From positions 1 through 19,983 of the forward strand of contig CAVJIP010000008.1 of the NCBI GenBank assembly GCA_963649625.1: a stretch of DNA of 19,983 bases, read 5' to 3'. The DNA is from HGM13006 sp963649625 (lineage in GTDB: Bacteria > Bacillota > Clostridia > Oscillospirales > Oscillospiraceae). The translations under genes were made by a program, and so were the position numbers. Each line of letters begins with the position of its first letter. Positions within the stretch are counted from its first letter, which is position 1. Below the pieces are notes generated by a model. The model was not told where the DNA came from. It ran no database searches and worked only from the letters and a program-made list of their open reading frames with translations. Of this stretch, positions 1 through 7,812 are shown in pieces.

Positions 1-919
1 GGGCAAGACACTCCGGGGCCTGGCCCTCCAGAACGGTCATATTCCAGCAGCAGAATTTTTCCCGGTTTTTCCGGGTCAGTGCCGCCGCCTGGGGCCGCCG
101 CTCCAGAGCGTAGACCCGGCGGGCCTGCATGGAAAGCTCCACGCTGACGCTGCCGGTACCGCTGCCCACATCCCAGCAAATCTCCTCCGGCTCCGGGCCC
201 AGCAGGGCCAAAATGGCGGCCCGCACCAGCTGCTTGGTCATGGGCACCTGTTCCCGAAGGAACAGCTCGTCCGGGAAGCCGACGGCCCTCCGAGGATACC
301 TGGGGGCAGCCTCACAAAGGAGCACCGAAAGGGGGGCAAACTCCATCCGGGCGGCCTTCTCTGCCGTGGCGGCAACAATCCTTTGGTCGGGGTAGGAGAG
401 CCTTTCCCCCACCGTGACCGGCAGCGTACCCAGCCCCACCTCCCGGAGAGCCCGACAAAGGGCATCCGGCCCCTGGCTCCCCCCGGTGAGAAAGCAGACG
501 GGTCTGCCGCCCATAACGGCAGGGACAGGGTCGCAGGAAACCCCATGGGCAGAACAAAGCGCCCAGTCCTGCCAGGGGCGGCCCAGGGCGGCGGCGAAGC
601 AGAGGACACTGGAAATTCCAGGAAGAACCCTTGCCTCCATTCCCCGGGCCTCCAGCAGGGGGAGCAGTGTCCTTGCCCCGGAGTAGAAGCCGGTGTCCCC
701 GCTGTAGACCACGCAGCAGCTTTCCGGGGAAAGGGCCTCAATCCGGGAGAGAATATCCTCCGGGGAAAGGGCAGGCTCCAACCGGGCAGAGAGCCCGGAA
801 AGACCCTCCAACAGTCTGGGGGCTCCAACCACCAAATCCGCCTGAGCGAGTGCCTCGGCCACCTCCTGGGTCATGGTGGCCGGAGTGCCACAGCCGACCC
901 CCGCAAGTATGAGCTTCAT
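1..919 (-). CDS. cbiET: Bifunctional cobalt-precorrin-7 C5-methyltransferase / cobalt-precorrin-6B C15-methyltransferase (decarboxylating), partial
   Basis: Fused CbiE-CbiT (CobL-type) enzyme that methylates C5 and C15 of the corrin ring and decarboxylates the C12 acetate. From the ATG at 919-917 the frame is open for 306 codons and leaves the window at its left edge, so the C-terminus is missing. Residues 1 to about 205 are the SAM-dependent tetrapyrrole methylase (CbiE), with VGCGTP near the start and VYSGDTGFYSG at 71-81. From about 216 a CbiT Rossmann methyltransferase begins (PDELF, then the SAM-binding WDVGSGTGSVS at 249-259). AAGGAG lies 8 bases before the ATG. Once the artificial gap upstream is collapsed, the ATG overlaps the cbiJ stop as ATGA. 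It is the last visible gene of the cbi operon. The family is certain; the fused architecture is read directly. Confidence 0.95.
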   Translation of the reverse strand, partial: MKLILAGVGCGTPATMTQEVAEALAQADLVVGAPRLLEGLSGLSARLEPALSPEDILSRIEALSPESCCVVYSGDTGFYSGARTLLPLLEARGMEARVLPGISSVLCFAAALGRPWQDWALCSAHGVSCDPVPAVMGGRPVCFLTGGSQGPDALCRALREVGLGTLPVTVGERLSYPDQRIVAATAEKAARMEFAPLSVLLCEAAPRYPRRAVGFPDELFLREQVPMTKQLVRAAILALLGPEPEEICWDVGSGTGSVSVELSMQARRVYALERRPQAAALTRKNREKFCCWNMTVLEGQAPECLA

Positions 920-1669
920 GATTTCCACTCCTTTACCCGCTTGATAATCTCCTCCNNNNNNNNNNATCTCCTCCAGGGACAGGCCCTCCTCCCGGGGCCG
1001 TCCGATCAGGAGCACCTGAACCCCCTGATTTCGGGCCGCCTCCATCTTTTCCCGGAATCCGCCCGGGCCGCCGCCGTCCTTTGTCACCAGAAAGCGAATG
1101 TGATACTGCTCCAGCATGGCCTCGTTCAAAGCCCGGGTAAAGGGCCCCTGGAGTGCCAGAATGTTCCGATGGCTCAAACCCAGGGCCTCACAGGCAGCAA
1201 GCCCCTGATGGGTGGGCAGCACCCTGGCGTAGAGCCGCTCAGGCTCCAGGGCGGCAAAATCCGGCAGCTCCTTGGCCCCGGTGGTCAGCAGCACATTCCC
1301 GGGATGCTCCCCCAGATAGGCCGCCGCCGCCCTGGCATCCCCCACACAGACCGCATCCTCCACTGGGCTTTCCGGCCGTTTGAGCCGGAGGTAGGGGATG
1401 TTTACGGCCTTACAGGCCCCCGCAATGGCGGCGGTGGCCTCCCGGGCGTAGGGGTGGGTGGCGTCAATGCACAGGTCGTAGCCCGGAAGGAGAGCTTCCA
1501 CGGCCTCCCGGTTCCGTCTGCCCACCAAAACCCTAACTCCGGGGATACCAAAAAGCTCCTCCCGGCCCAGCTCCGTGGCCACGCTGACGGTGACGGCATG
1601 GCCGAAATCCGACAGTTCCCGGGCCAGGATGCGGCCCTCCGTTGTCCCTCCGAAAATCAGCAGCCTCAT
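916..1669 (-). CDS. cbiJ: Cobalt-precorrin-6A reductase (interrupted by an artificial 10-N gap)
   Basis: CbiJ/CobK reduces the macrocycle of (cobalt-)precorrin-6A to 6B using a nicotinamide cofactor. The protein starts MRLLIFGGTTEGR (Rossmann nucleotide-binding turn at 7-13), has DATHPYAREATAA in the middle, and continues to LSLEE before the Ns at 956-965. Read literally, the frame runs through the Ns into cbiET with no stop. The 9 bases before and after the Ns are identical. Dropping the Ns and one copy (19 bases) gives an uninterrupted LSLEEIIKRVKEWKS followed by TGA at 918-916, a 244-residue protein of usual CbiJ length. The start is an ATG 4 bases into the cbiH stop overlap, preceded by GGAGG. 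The gene is probably intact; the break is an assembly artefact. Confidence 0.9.
947..974. other. Scaffold gap of 10 Ns flanked by an identical 9-bp sequence
   Basis: Ns occupy 956-965. The bases just before (947-955) and just after (966-974) are both ATCTCCTCC. This is what a scaffolder leaves when two contig ends overlap by 9 bases but are not merged. Merging restores the cbiJ frame and its stop codon, which strongly supports a true gap length of minus 9 rather than missing sequence. Confidence 0.85.
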
Positions 1670-2400
1670 ACCCCCCCTCCGTAGCCTCGGGGCGTTATCA
1701 TCCTCCCGCCAATGCATTGGGTCTCCCGGGAGCCGACAAACACGGTGGTAAACATATCCAGAGTCTGGTATTGGAGCTGCTCCAGGGTCGTGACCCCAAA
1801 GCTCTCCCCCTCCCGGCCAATATTGCGCACCCAACCGCATACCGTTTGGGGCGGCTTGTGTTTTAAGAGAATTTCACAGGCACGGCGGAGGTGCTCCGGG
1901 CGTTTTTTGGAGGCAGGATTGTAGAGGCACACCGTAAAGTCTCCCAGAGCGGCGGCCTCCAGCCGCCGGACTATTGTCTCCCAGGGGGTGAGCCGATCCG
2001 ACAGCGAAATCACGCAGAAGTCATTCATCAGCGGAGCTCCCAGCAGGGCGGCACCGCTGACAGCGGCGGTGATGCCGGGAACCACCACCGGCTCCACCTG
2101 AGGGTACTCCGGGGCCAGCTGGAGAATCGGCCCCGCCATGCCGTAAATCCCTGCGTCCCCGCTGCACAGCATGGCCACGTCCCGGCCACTCTGGGCCTGC
2201 TCCAGGGCAAAGCGGCAGCGTTCCATTTCCCGGCGCATGGGGGTGACAAAGGTGGGCTTGCCCAGGAACAGGGGCCGCACCAGGTCAATATACACCCCGT
2301 AGCCGCACAGAAGCTGGGCCTGGGCTATGGCAGTACGGGCCGCCGGGGTGATATGCTCCGGGCTGCCCGGGCCGATGCCCACCAAAAACAGCCTATACAT
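1666..2400 (-). CDS. cbiH: Cobalt-precorrin-3 C17-methyltransferase (ring contraction)
   Basis: CbiH/CobJ methylates C17 of cobalt-precorrin-3 and drives the contraction that makes the corrin ring. The 244-residue protein is a single SAM-dependent tetrapyrrole methylase: VGIGPGS at 7-13, the family-typical LCGYGVYIDL at 31-40, CSGDAGIYG at 79-87, VVPGITAAVSGAALLGAPLMND in the middle, and CLYNPASKKRP in the C-terminal domain. GGAGGTGGCAGA precedes the ATG. The start overlaps the end of cbiG by 8 bases and the stop overlaps the cbiJ start as ATGA, indicating translational coupling. Length and motifs are normal for the anaerobic-pathway enzyme, which here lacks any fused C-terminal ferredoxin-like extension. 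Confidence 0.96.
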   Translation of the reverse strand: MYRLFLVGIGPGSPEHITPAARTAIAQAQLLCGYGVYIDLVRPLFLGKPTFVTPMRREMERCRFALEQAQSGRDVAMLCSGDAGIYGMAGPILQLAPEYPQVEPVVVPGITAAVSGAALLGAPLMNDFCVISLSDRLTPWETIVRRLEAAALGDFTVCLYNPASKKRPEHLRRACEILLKHKPPQTVCGWVRNIGREGESFGVTTLEQLQYQTLDMFTTVFVGSRETQCIGGRMITPRGYGGGV

Positions 2401-3388
2401 TCTGCCACCTCCAGTCCAAAGCCGGTACGCCGGCCGCCAGGGCCATGGTCACGCCCTCCCGGCTGATTTTCCTTTGTATCACAGGCCCGCCGCTGCACAG
2501 GGCTGCGCTTCGCTCGCAGACGTTGTCCGTCCCGGTGACGGCCAGCACAAAGGGCGACGGGGTAAATTCTCCCGGCAAGGCCTGCAATTCTTCCCCGGAA
2601 AAGGTTTTCAGGGGAAGGCCGTGGGCCTGGCAAAAGGCCAGAAGCCCGGCCTCCTTCTCCTTAAGATCAATACTGGCAGCACACCGAAGGGCGGCCTCCG
2701 GCAGACGGTTTTGGCGGAGCACCTCCTGATAAAGGGCCTCCACAGCCTCCCGGGAAATCCCCCTTTTACAGCCGATTCCCACCACTACCGTCCGGGGAAT
2801 CAGGTACAGCGACGGAGCATCCTCCACCCCAACCGACACCGTAAAGTCCGCCGAATCGTCTCCGGCAGGCTTTACCCCCTCCGGTGGGGTAAAGCCAATG
2901 GGCCAGGGGCAGCGATAGGTGACGATTTTCCCTCGCAGGAGCTTGGCGGAAACCGCCTGAATCCTCTCCGGATTCCACACCGTAAGGCCCTGAACCCGTG
3001 CCCAGGCATCCACGGAAAACAGGCCCCGGCAGTCTGTGGCCGTGGTAATCACCGGGATTGCCCCGCAGGCGGCGGCCACCTGCCGAGCCAGATCATTGGC
3101 TCCCCCCAAATGCCCGCTGACCAGGGAAATGGCAAACCGTCCACATTCGTCCACCACCACCACGGCAGGATCCACGGTTTTCCCCTGAAGGTAGGGGGCG
3201 ATTGCCCGCACCGCAATCCCCGCCGCCCCCACAAAAACCATCGCATCCCCGGAGGCGAAGCCCTCTCTTGTCCAGCCGTCCAGGGTGACGCTGCCGCCGC
3301 ATCGACAGGCAGCCCCTCCCAGGCGGGCCCCAAGGGCTTCCACCAGCCTTAGTCCCCCTTCCGAAAAGGCCAGCAACCGAAGGCTCAT
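2393..3388 (-). CDS. cbiG: Cobalt-precorrin-5A hydrolase
   Basis: CbiG opens the delta-lactone of cobalt-precorrin-5A and releases the C20 carbon as acetaldehyde, a step specific to the oxygen-independent pathway. The 331-residue protein shows the N-terminal CbiG domain (VFVGAAGIAVRAIAP at 51-65, SGHLGGAN at 91-98), a variable linker, and the C-terminal CbiG/CobE-like domain beginning VVVGIGCKRG at about 200. GGAGG sits 7 bases before the ATG. The start overlaps the cbiF stop by 4 bases. Its presence with cbiD, and the absence of any cobG/cobN-like gene, argues that the cell makes B12 by the anaerobic, early-cobalt-insertion route. Confidence 0.95.
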   Translation of the reverse strand: MSLRLLAFSEGGLRLVEALGARLGGAACRCGGSVTLDGWTREGFASGDAMVFVGAAGIAVRAIAPYLQGKTVDPAVVVVDECGRFAISLVSGHLGGANDLARQVAAACGAIPVITTATDCRGLFSVDAWARVQGLTVWNPERIQAVSAKLLRGKIVTYRCPWPIGFTPPEGVKPAGDDSADFTVSVGVEDAPSLYLIPRTVVVGIGCKRGISREAVEALYQEVLRQNRLPEAALRCAASIDLKEKEAGLLAFCQAHGLPLKTFSGEELQALPGEFTPSPFVLAVTGTDNVCERSAALCSGGPVIQRKISREGVTMALAAGVPALDWRWQNV

Positions 3389-4131
3389 GGGGCGGCCTCC
3401 CGAAACTCCGTGGAAAAGGCAGGGTCATACAGGCAGCTTCGCCGGTAGCTGCCCCGGAGAAAGTCCCCCACCAGCACCAGGGCGGTTTTGGAAATTCCAT
3501 GGCTGCGGCCCATATCCGGCAAAGTGCCCACTGTGCCGTAGACCACCCTTTCCTGGGGCCAGGTGGCCTTGTAGACCAGAGCCGCCGGGGTGTCCGGGAT
3601 ATAGGCCCCTTTCAGCAGTGCCTCCCGCACCCCCTCCAGCATACCGGCGGAGAGGAAGATCACCATGGTGCTGCCATGGGCGGCCAGCTTTTCCAGCTCC
3701 TCCCCCTCCGGCACAGGGGTACGTCCGGCCAGCCGGGTGATAATCACCGTCTGGCTGACACCGGGCAGGGTGTATTCCACCTGGGCGGCGGCGGCAGCCC
3801 CGCAGAAGCTAGAAACCCCGGGGGTAATGTCAAAGGAAAGATTTCTCTGTTTCAGGGCATCCATTTGCTCCCGAATGGCACCGTATAGGCTGGGGTCGCC
3901 GGTGTGGAGCCGGACAATGTCCCCCTCCGCCCGGGTCATTACCTCCAGCACCTGCTCCAGGGTCATTTCTGCACTGTTATACAGGGCGGCATCCGGGCGG
4001 CACAGGCCCAGCAGGGCTGGATTGACCAGGCTCCCGGCGTAGATCACCGTCCGGGCCTTCCGGAGCAGCTCCGCCCCCCGAAAGGTAATCAGATCCGGCG
4101 CACCGGGGCCGGCCCCTACAATGTGAATCAT
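3385..4131 (-). CDS. cbiF: Cobalt-precorrin-4 C11-methyltransferase
   Basis: CbiF/CobM adds a methyl group from SAM to C11 of cobalt-precorrin-4. The 248-residue protein begins MIHIVGAGPGAPDLITFRGA, carries YAGSLVNP at about 31-38 (typical of this methylase), LHTGDPSLYG at 75-84, and the TPGVSSFCGAAAA segment followed by TLPGVSQTVIITR, which distinguishes CbiF from other corrin methylases. AAGGAG lies 8 bases before the ATG, inside the end of cbiD. It overlaps cbiD and cbiG by 4 bases each. Length and motifs are complete and nothing is unusual. Confidence 0.96.
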   Translation of the reverse strand: MIHIVGAGPGAPDLITFRGAELLRKARTVIYAGSLVNPALLGLCRPDAALYNSAEMTLEQVLEVMTRAEGDIVRLHTGDPSLYGAIREQMDALKQRNLSFDITPGVSSFCGAAAAAQVEYTLPGVSQTVIITRLAGRTPVPEGEELEKLAAHGSTMVIFLSAGMLEGVREALLKGAYIPDTPAALVYKATWPQERVVYGTVGTLPDMGRSHGISKTALVLVGDFLRGSYRRSCLYDPAFSTEFREAAP

Positions 4132-5285
4132 AGGGCTGTCTCCTTTCCTTGGCTCTGGGAGAGCATGGCGAGAATTTCCGGCACAGCAGCGGTGCGGCCC
4201 AGCTCACCGTATACGTTGGAAAACAAAATAGCACCAGGTCGGCATTCCGGGCCGGTTCGCCGGATAAGATGCCGGTGAATGACCCCAAGCATGGACTCCA
4301 TCACGGTCTCCCGCAGTCCCGCCTGCTCCAGCAGTTCCAGACAGGCATCGGTGGTGGCGGCCTCCATCAGCCTCCGGCACAGGGCCGTATCTCCTCCGCA
4401 TATGGCTCCATGGGCGCAGAACAGCTCGGTACGGCAGTCGGCCTGACGGCTGTGGGTGTTCATGATTCCCCCGGCCAGCTTGCAGAGCTTTCCCACATGG
4501 CCCACCAGCAGCACAGAGGTAACGCCGCAGGCGGCGGCCTGATCCAGGGCATCCCCGATAAAATTGGAGCATTTGACCACAGGCATCCCCAGCTCATCCA
4601 GTCCCTTGTCCCGGAGGAACTCCATGCCGTAATTCCCGGGGGTCAGAAGCAGATGCCTCGCTCCCATTGCGGCCTGCTGGCGGATTTCCAGGGTAATCGT
4701 GTCGATCAGGGCCTGGGTGCTCATAGGCTCTACAATCCCGGAGGTTCCCAGAATGGAGATGCCCCCAAGGATGCCCAGCTCCGGGTTGAAGGTTTTTTCA
4801 GCGGCGGCCCTTCCCTCCGGCACATAGATAGTGAGCTTTACCCCGCCGGTATAGTCCACCTGGCGGCAGACCTCCTCTGCGGCCTCCCGAATCATCCGCC
4901 GGGGAACCCGATTGATGGCGGCGTTTCCCACCGGCTGATCCAGCCCAGGCTTTGTGACCCGGCCAACGCCCTCTCCGCCCTCAACGGAAATGCCGCCGTC
5001 TCCAAGCTCCGCCTTTGCATAGATCAAAAGGCCATCGGTCACGTCAATGTCGTCTCCCCCGTCCTTTCTGACGGCGCATATTCCGCAGCCCTCCCGGAGG
5101 GTACACCGCTCCAGAGGCACCTCCACCCGCAGGCCCTTGGGGGTGATAATACTGCCCCGCTCCGGCACGGTGCCGGTGAGCAGCAGTCGGACGGCCCCCT
5201 GGGCCGCCAGGGCCGCACAGGTACCGGTGGTAAATCCGCAGCGCAGACGCTTTCCCCCGGAGGAAATATAGTGTTCAAAGGGCAT
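4128..5285 (-). CDS. cbiD: Cobalt-precorrin-5B C1-methyltransferase
   Basis: CbiD methylates C1 of cobalt-precorrin-5B to give cobalt-precorrin-6A. It is the first gene of the cbi operon in this window. The 385-residue protein carries the family signature LRCGFTTGTCAALAAQGAV (14-32), then GDDIDVTDGLLIYAKAEL, VTKPGLDQPVGNAAINRVPR, and GILGGISILGTSGIVEPMS. GGGAGG is 7 bases before the ATG, and a vegetative promoter lies about 50 bases upstream. The leader between the predicted transcription start and the ATG is only about 40 bases and contains no B12-box, so no cobalamin riboswitch controls this promoter from within the window. The stop overlaps the cbiF start by 4 bases. Confidence 0.96.
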   Translation of the reverse strand: MPFEHYISSGGKRLRCGFTTGTCAALAAQGAVRLLLTGTVPERGSIITPKGLRVEVPLERCTLREGCGICAVRKDGGDDIDVTDGLLIYAKAELGDGGISVEGGEGVGRVTKPGLDQPVGNAAINRVPRRMIREAAEEVCRQVDYTGGVKLTIYVPEGRAAAEKTFNPELGILGGISILGTSGIVEPMSTQALIDTITLEIRQQAAMGARHLLLTPGNYGMEFLRDKGLDELGMPVVKCSNFIGDALDQAAACGVTSVLLVGHVGKLCKLAGGIMNTHSRQADCRTELFCAHGAICGGDTALCRRLMEAATTDACLELLEQAGLRETVMESMLGVIHRHLIRRTGPECRPGAILFSNVYGELGRTAAVPEILAMLSQSQGKETAL

Positions 5286-5332
5286 ATCATAACCTCCCAG
5301 TCTACCGGCCCCCTGTCCGAGCTTTCCTGAGG

Positions 5333-5361
5333 ATTATAGCATAAAAGGCTCTGTTTGTAAA
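5333..5361 (-). promoter_or_regulatory. Vegetative promoter of the cbiD operon
   Basis: On the minus strand, TTTACA (5361-5356) is followed by exactly 17 bases and a perfect TATAAT (5338-5333), with an extended -10 TGC just before it. It lies about 50 bases before the cbiD ATG. The -35 box abuts the tail of the terminator of the preceding operon. Confidence 0.85.
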
Positions 5362-5395
5362 TGGAAAGGGAGCCAAACCGGCATGTCAGGCTCCC
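5359..5395 (-). terminator. Rho-independent terminator after the HMA protein gene
   Basis: On the minus strand, GGGAGCC (5395-5389) pairs with GGCTCCC (5374-5368) around a 14-base loop, followed by TTTCCATTT. It lies just after the stop of the HMA gene at 5402. The T-tract is imperfect, so efficiency is uncertain, but the position between two operons fits. Confidence 0.65.
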
Positions 5396-5401
5396 CTAGT
5401 C

Positions 5402-5659
5402 TCACTTTTTCTTAAACCCAAACAGGCCCTTTTTTTCATAGGGGGCCGTGTCTATGACCTTTAGGGTATAGCCGGTGGCGGCAATGGCCTTTTTCAGGGC
5501 CTCCTCCTCCAGGGGCTCCTCAGACAAAATCACCGTCTGGCCCTTACTGTGGGAGGACGTGACCTTTTTTACCTGAAAATTTCTGCGGATGACATCGTTG
5601 ATATGGCTTTCGCACATTCCGCACATCATTCCGTCAATGGCAAGGGTGATTTGCAGCAT
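5402..5659 (-). CDS. Small heavy-metal-associated (HMA) domain protein, CopZ-like
   Basis: An 85-residue cytosolic metal-binding protein of the ferredoxin-like HMA fold. The metal site is visible as GMMCGMCESH, with cysteines 13 and 16 in a CxxC loop, followed by the usual helix and strand order. After the fold comes a lysine-rich tail ending GLFGFKKK, which is not part of the HMA domain. It starts 12 bases after the stop of the P-type ATPase gene, with AAGGAG 8 bases before the ATG, so it is probably co-transcribed and may deliver or buffer metal for that pump. Copper, silver or another soft metal is plausible; the metal cannot be decided from the sequence. A terminator follows. Confidence 0.9.
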   Translation of the reverse strand: MLQITLAIDGMMCGMCESHINDVIRRNFQVKKVTSSHSKGQTVILSEEPLEEEALKKAIAATGYTLKVIDTAPYEKKGLFGFKKK

Positions 5660-5671
5660 TGTTTCGTCTCC

Positions 5672-7756
5672 TTATTCTTTGGTTTCCAGCAGATTGGTCA
5701 TACTGCGGATACTGATTCCCAGGGTGGAGACATTGTGCAGCGTGGCCGAGGTGGCCGGCTGTAGGATGCCCATGGCCCCCAGGCAAATCAGGGTTCCGTT
5801 GAAGCCAATCACAAAGCGGTAGTTACTGTGGATACGGCCCATCAGCTCCCGGGACAGCAGCCGAAGGGTCAGTAGCTCCTCCAGGCTTTCCGAAGAAATG
5901 GTCACATCGGCGATCTCCTTGGCAATGGCGGCTCCATCGCTGACCGCAATTCCCACATTGGCGGCGGACAGGGCAGGAGAATCGTTGATGCCGTCTCCCA
6001 GCATAATAACCGTGTGTCCCTTGGCCCGCTCCGCCTCCACAAAGGCAGCCTTATCCTCCGGCAGCACCTCAGAACGGTATTCATCCACGCCCACCTGGGC
6101 GGCAATAGCGGCCGCAGTACGTTCGCTGTCTCCGGTGAGCATAACCGTTTTTTGAAAGCCCATCCGCTTCAGGCCCCGAATCACTGCCGGAGCGTCCTCC
6201 CGCAGAGGATCCGCAATACAAATCACGGCGGCCAGCTCCCCGCCGATGGTCAGGTATAGATGGGAATACTCCGGCGGCAGGGCATCAAACCTGTCCTGCT
6301 CTCCGGCCCGAACCGTGCAGCCCTCGTCCTCAAAGGCGAAATGAGCACTGCCGATCAGCACCCGCTCTCCGCCCACGGTGCTGGCAATGCCGTGAGCCAC
6401 CACATATTCCACATCGGAGTGCATTTCCTCATGGGAAAGCCCCCGCTCCCGGGCGGCCTGTACCACGGCGTTGGCCATGGAATGGGGAAAATGCTCCTCC
6501 AGGCAGGCGGCCAGCCGGAGCATCTCCAGGGCATCCCTGCCCCCAAAGGGCACCACGTCCACCACCTTGGGGCAGGCATGGGTCAGGGTTCCTGTTTTAT
6601 CAAAGACAATCACATCCGCATTGGCGATGGCCTCCAGGTACCTGCCGCCCTTAACGGTCATGTGCCGGGTGCTGGCCTCCCGCATGGCGGAAAGCACCGC
6701 CAGGGGCATGGACAGCTTCAGGGCGCAGGAGAAGTCCACCATCAGCACGGACACCGCACGAAGGGTATTCCTGGTAAGCAAATAAGTGATACCGCTGCCC
6801 AAAAGAGTATAGGGCACCAGCCTATCCGCCAGATTGGAGGCCCTGCTTTCCGCCTCGGACTTGAGCTTCTCGGTCTGCTCAATAATGGCGACGATCTTGT
6901 CGTAGCGGCTGCCGTTTGCCTGCTGATTTACCGTAAGGACGCATTCTCCCTCCTCCACCACGGTTCCGGCATATACAGTCATACCGGGGCCCTTGGGCAC
7001 CGGCACGGACTCCCCGGTCAGGGAGGCCTGATTGACCATAACCTCCCCGGAGGAAAGGATGCCGTCCAGAGGAATCATGCTGCCCATGTGGACAGCCACC
7101 TGCTCCCCGGCCTGAATCTGGCTGATGGGCACAAGAATCTCTCCGGCGGGGGTCAGCTTCCAGACCCGGTCAATGTTCAGGGACATGGAGCGGGCCAAAT
7201 CCTCCACGGATTTCTTATGGGTCCATTCTTCCAACAGCTCCCCCAGTCCCAGCAGGAACATGACGGAGCCTGCGGTGTTAAAATCGCCCCGAAGGAGGGA
7301 AATACCGATAGACAGGGCATCCAGCAGTTCCACCTTCATCTCCCCACGCAGAACGCACCGCAGCCCCCGGAGAATATAGGGTACGCTCCGGCAAAGGGTG
7401 TAGGCCATCCGCAGAGGCGCAGGCAGATACAGCGTCCGCAGGAGCTTAAAGGCGGTCATTCCCATCAGCTTATCCTGATAGACCCGGTTCAGCTCCCGCC
7501 CGGTATGGCCGGGAACCTGAATTTCATTTTCCGCCTGCTCCCAGCGAAAGGCCTCGAAATATTGCAAAATCTGCGCCCGCCGACAGGAATAGGTCACGAT
7601 GGCGCAACAGGTGCGGTCATGGACGGTGGCCTGCCGGACACCCGCCTGATTTTGCAGCCACGCCTCTAAAAGATCCGCCTGGGCCATGGACATCTGCTTC
7701 TGCATCACCTGGACACGGATTCGGCCCCGGCTCTCATATAGGATTTTACATTTCAT
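5672..7756 (-). CDS. P1B-type heavy-metal translocating ATPase with atypical SCALKLS motif
   Basis: Membrane pump that moves metal ions using ATP. I place the start at the ATG at 7756 because GGAGGT lies 6 bases upstream; the frame is open a further 19 codons (to 7813) but that part is a hairpin, not coding-like. The 694 residues show an N-terminal region resembling a degenerate HMA fold without CxxC (about 1-70), the actuator motif TGES (247-250), the phosphorylation site DKTGT (386-390), the HP region as EEHFPHSMA, and LTGDS and GDGINDSPAL in the ATP-binding and hinge domains. Where classic P1B pumps have CPC or SPC, this one has SCALKLS (343-349), with no proline. The substrate is therefore unassigned. 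Neighbours are a DUF6110 protein upstream and an HMA chaperone downstream. Confidence 0.93.
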   Translation of the reverse strand: MKCKILYESRGRIRVQVMQKQMSMAQADLLEAWLQNQAGVRQATVHDRTCCAIVTYSCRRAQILQYFEAFRWEQAENEIQVPGHTGRELNRVYQDKLMGMTAFKLLRTLYLPAPLRMAYTLCRSVPYILRGLRCVLRGEMKVELLDALSIGISLLRGDFNTAGSVMFLLGLGELLEEWTHKKSVEDLARSMSLNIDRVWKLTPAGEILVPISQIQAGEQVAVHMGSMIPLDGILSSGEVMVNQASLTGESVPVPKGPGMTVYAGTVVEEGECVLTVNQQANGSRYDKIVAIIEQTEKLKSEAESRASNLADRLVPYTLLGSGITYLLTRNTLRAVSVLMVDFSCALKLSMPLAVLSAMREASTRHMTVKGGRYLEAIANADVIVFDKTGTLTHACPKVVDVVPFGGRDALEMLRLAACLEEHFPHSMANAVVQAARERGLSHEEMHSDVEYVVAHGIASTVGGERVLIGSAHFAFEDEGCTVRAGEQDRFDALPPEYSHLYLTIGGELAAVICIADPLREDAPAVIRGLKRMGFQKTVMLTGDSERTAAAIAAQVGVDEYRSEVLPEDKAAFVEAERAKGHTVIMLGDGINDSPALSAANVGIAVSDGAAIAKEIADVTISSESLEELLTLRLLSRELMGRIHSNYRFVIGFNGTLICLGAMGILQPATSATLHNVSTLGISIRSMTNLLETKE

Positions 7757-7762
7757 ATGCGT

Positions 7763-7768
7763 ACCTCC
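7763..7768 (-). promoter_or_regulatory. Ribosome binding site fixing the ATPase start
   Basis: GGAGGT on the minus strand, 6 bases before the ATG at 7756. It sits directly after the T-tract of the intercistronic hairpin and decides the start against the upstream in-frame ATG at 7813. Confidence 0.8.
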
Positions 7769-7802
7769 AAAAAGGAAGAGCCGCAGAATTGCGGCCCTCC
7801 CC
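7769..7802 (-). terminator. Strong terminator-like hairpin between the DUF6110 gene and the ATPase gene
   Basis: On the minus strand, 7802-7790 pairs with 7785-7773 around a 4-base loop (ATTC). The stem is about 13 bp with a few G-T pairs and a core of GCCGCA/TGCGGC, followed by TTTTT (7773-7769) and then at once by the ATPase ribosome binding site. It starts 10 bases after the DUF6110 stop codon. It could be a partial terminator that lowers ATPase expression, a processing or stabilising hairpin, or an attenuator. No second promoter is obvious between hairpin and ATPase. Confidence 0.75.
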
Positions 7803-7812
7803 TTCCAGTCCA

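Noticed and set aside
383..1684. Long plus-strand open frame (433 codons) across the cbiET-cbiJ region
   Set aside because: It is the reverse of strongly conserved minus-strand cobalamin genes, spans the N gap, and encodes a low-complexity Pro/Gly/Arg-rich product typical of a high-GC shadow frame.
4149..5330. Plus-strand open frame of 393 codons opposite cbiD
   Set aside because: Antisense shadow of cbiD in high-GC DNA; no recognisable domain, and its end overlaps the cbiD promoter region.
5363..5400. Possible B12-box-like bases (AGCCTGACATGCCGG) before cbiD
   Set aside because: They belong to the loop of the upstream terminator, lie upstream of the cbiD promoter rather than in its transcript, and do not match the conserved box.
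6260..7669. Plus-strand open frame of 469 codons opposite the P-type ATPase
   Set aside because: The minus strand carries every ATPase motif; the antisense product is His/Gly-rich with no family resemblance and no ribosome binding site.
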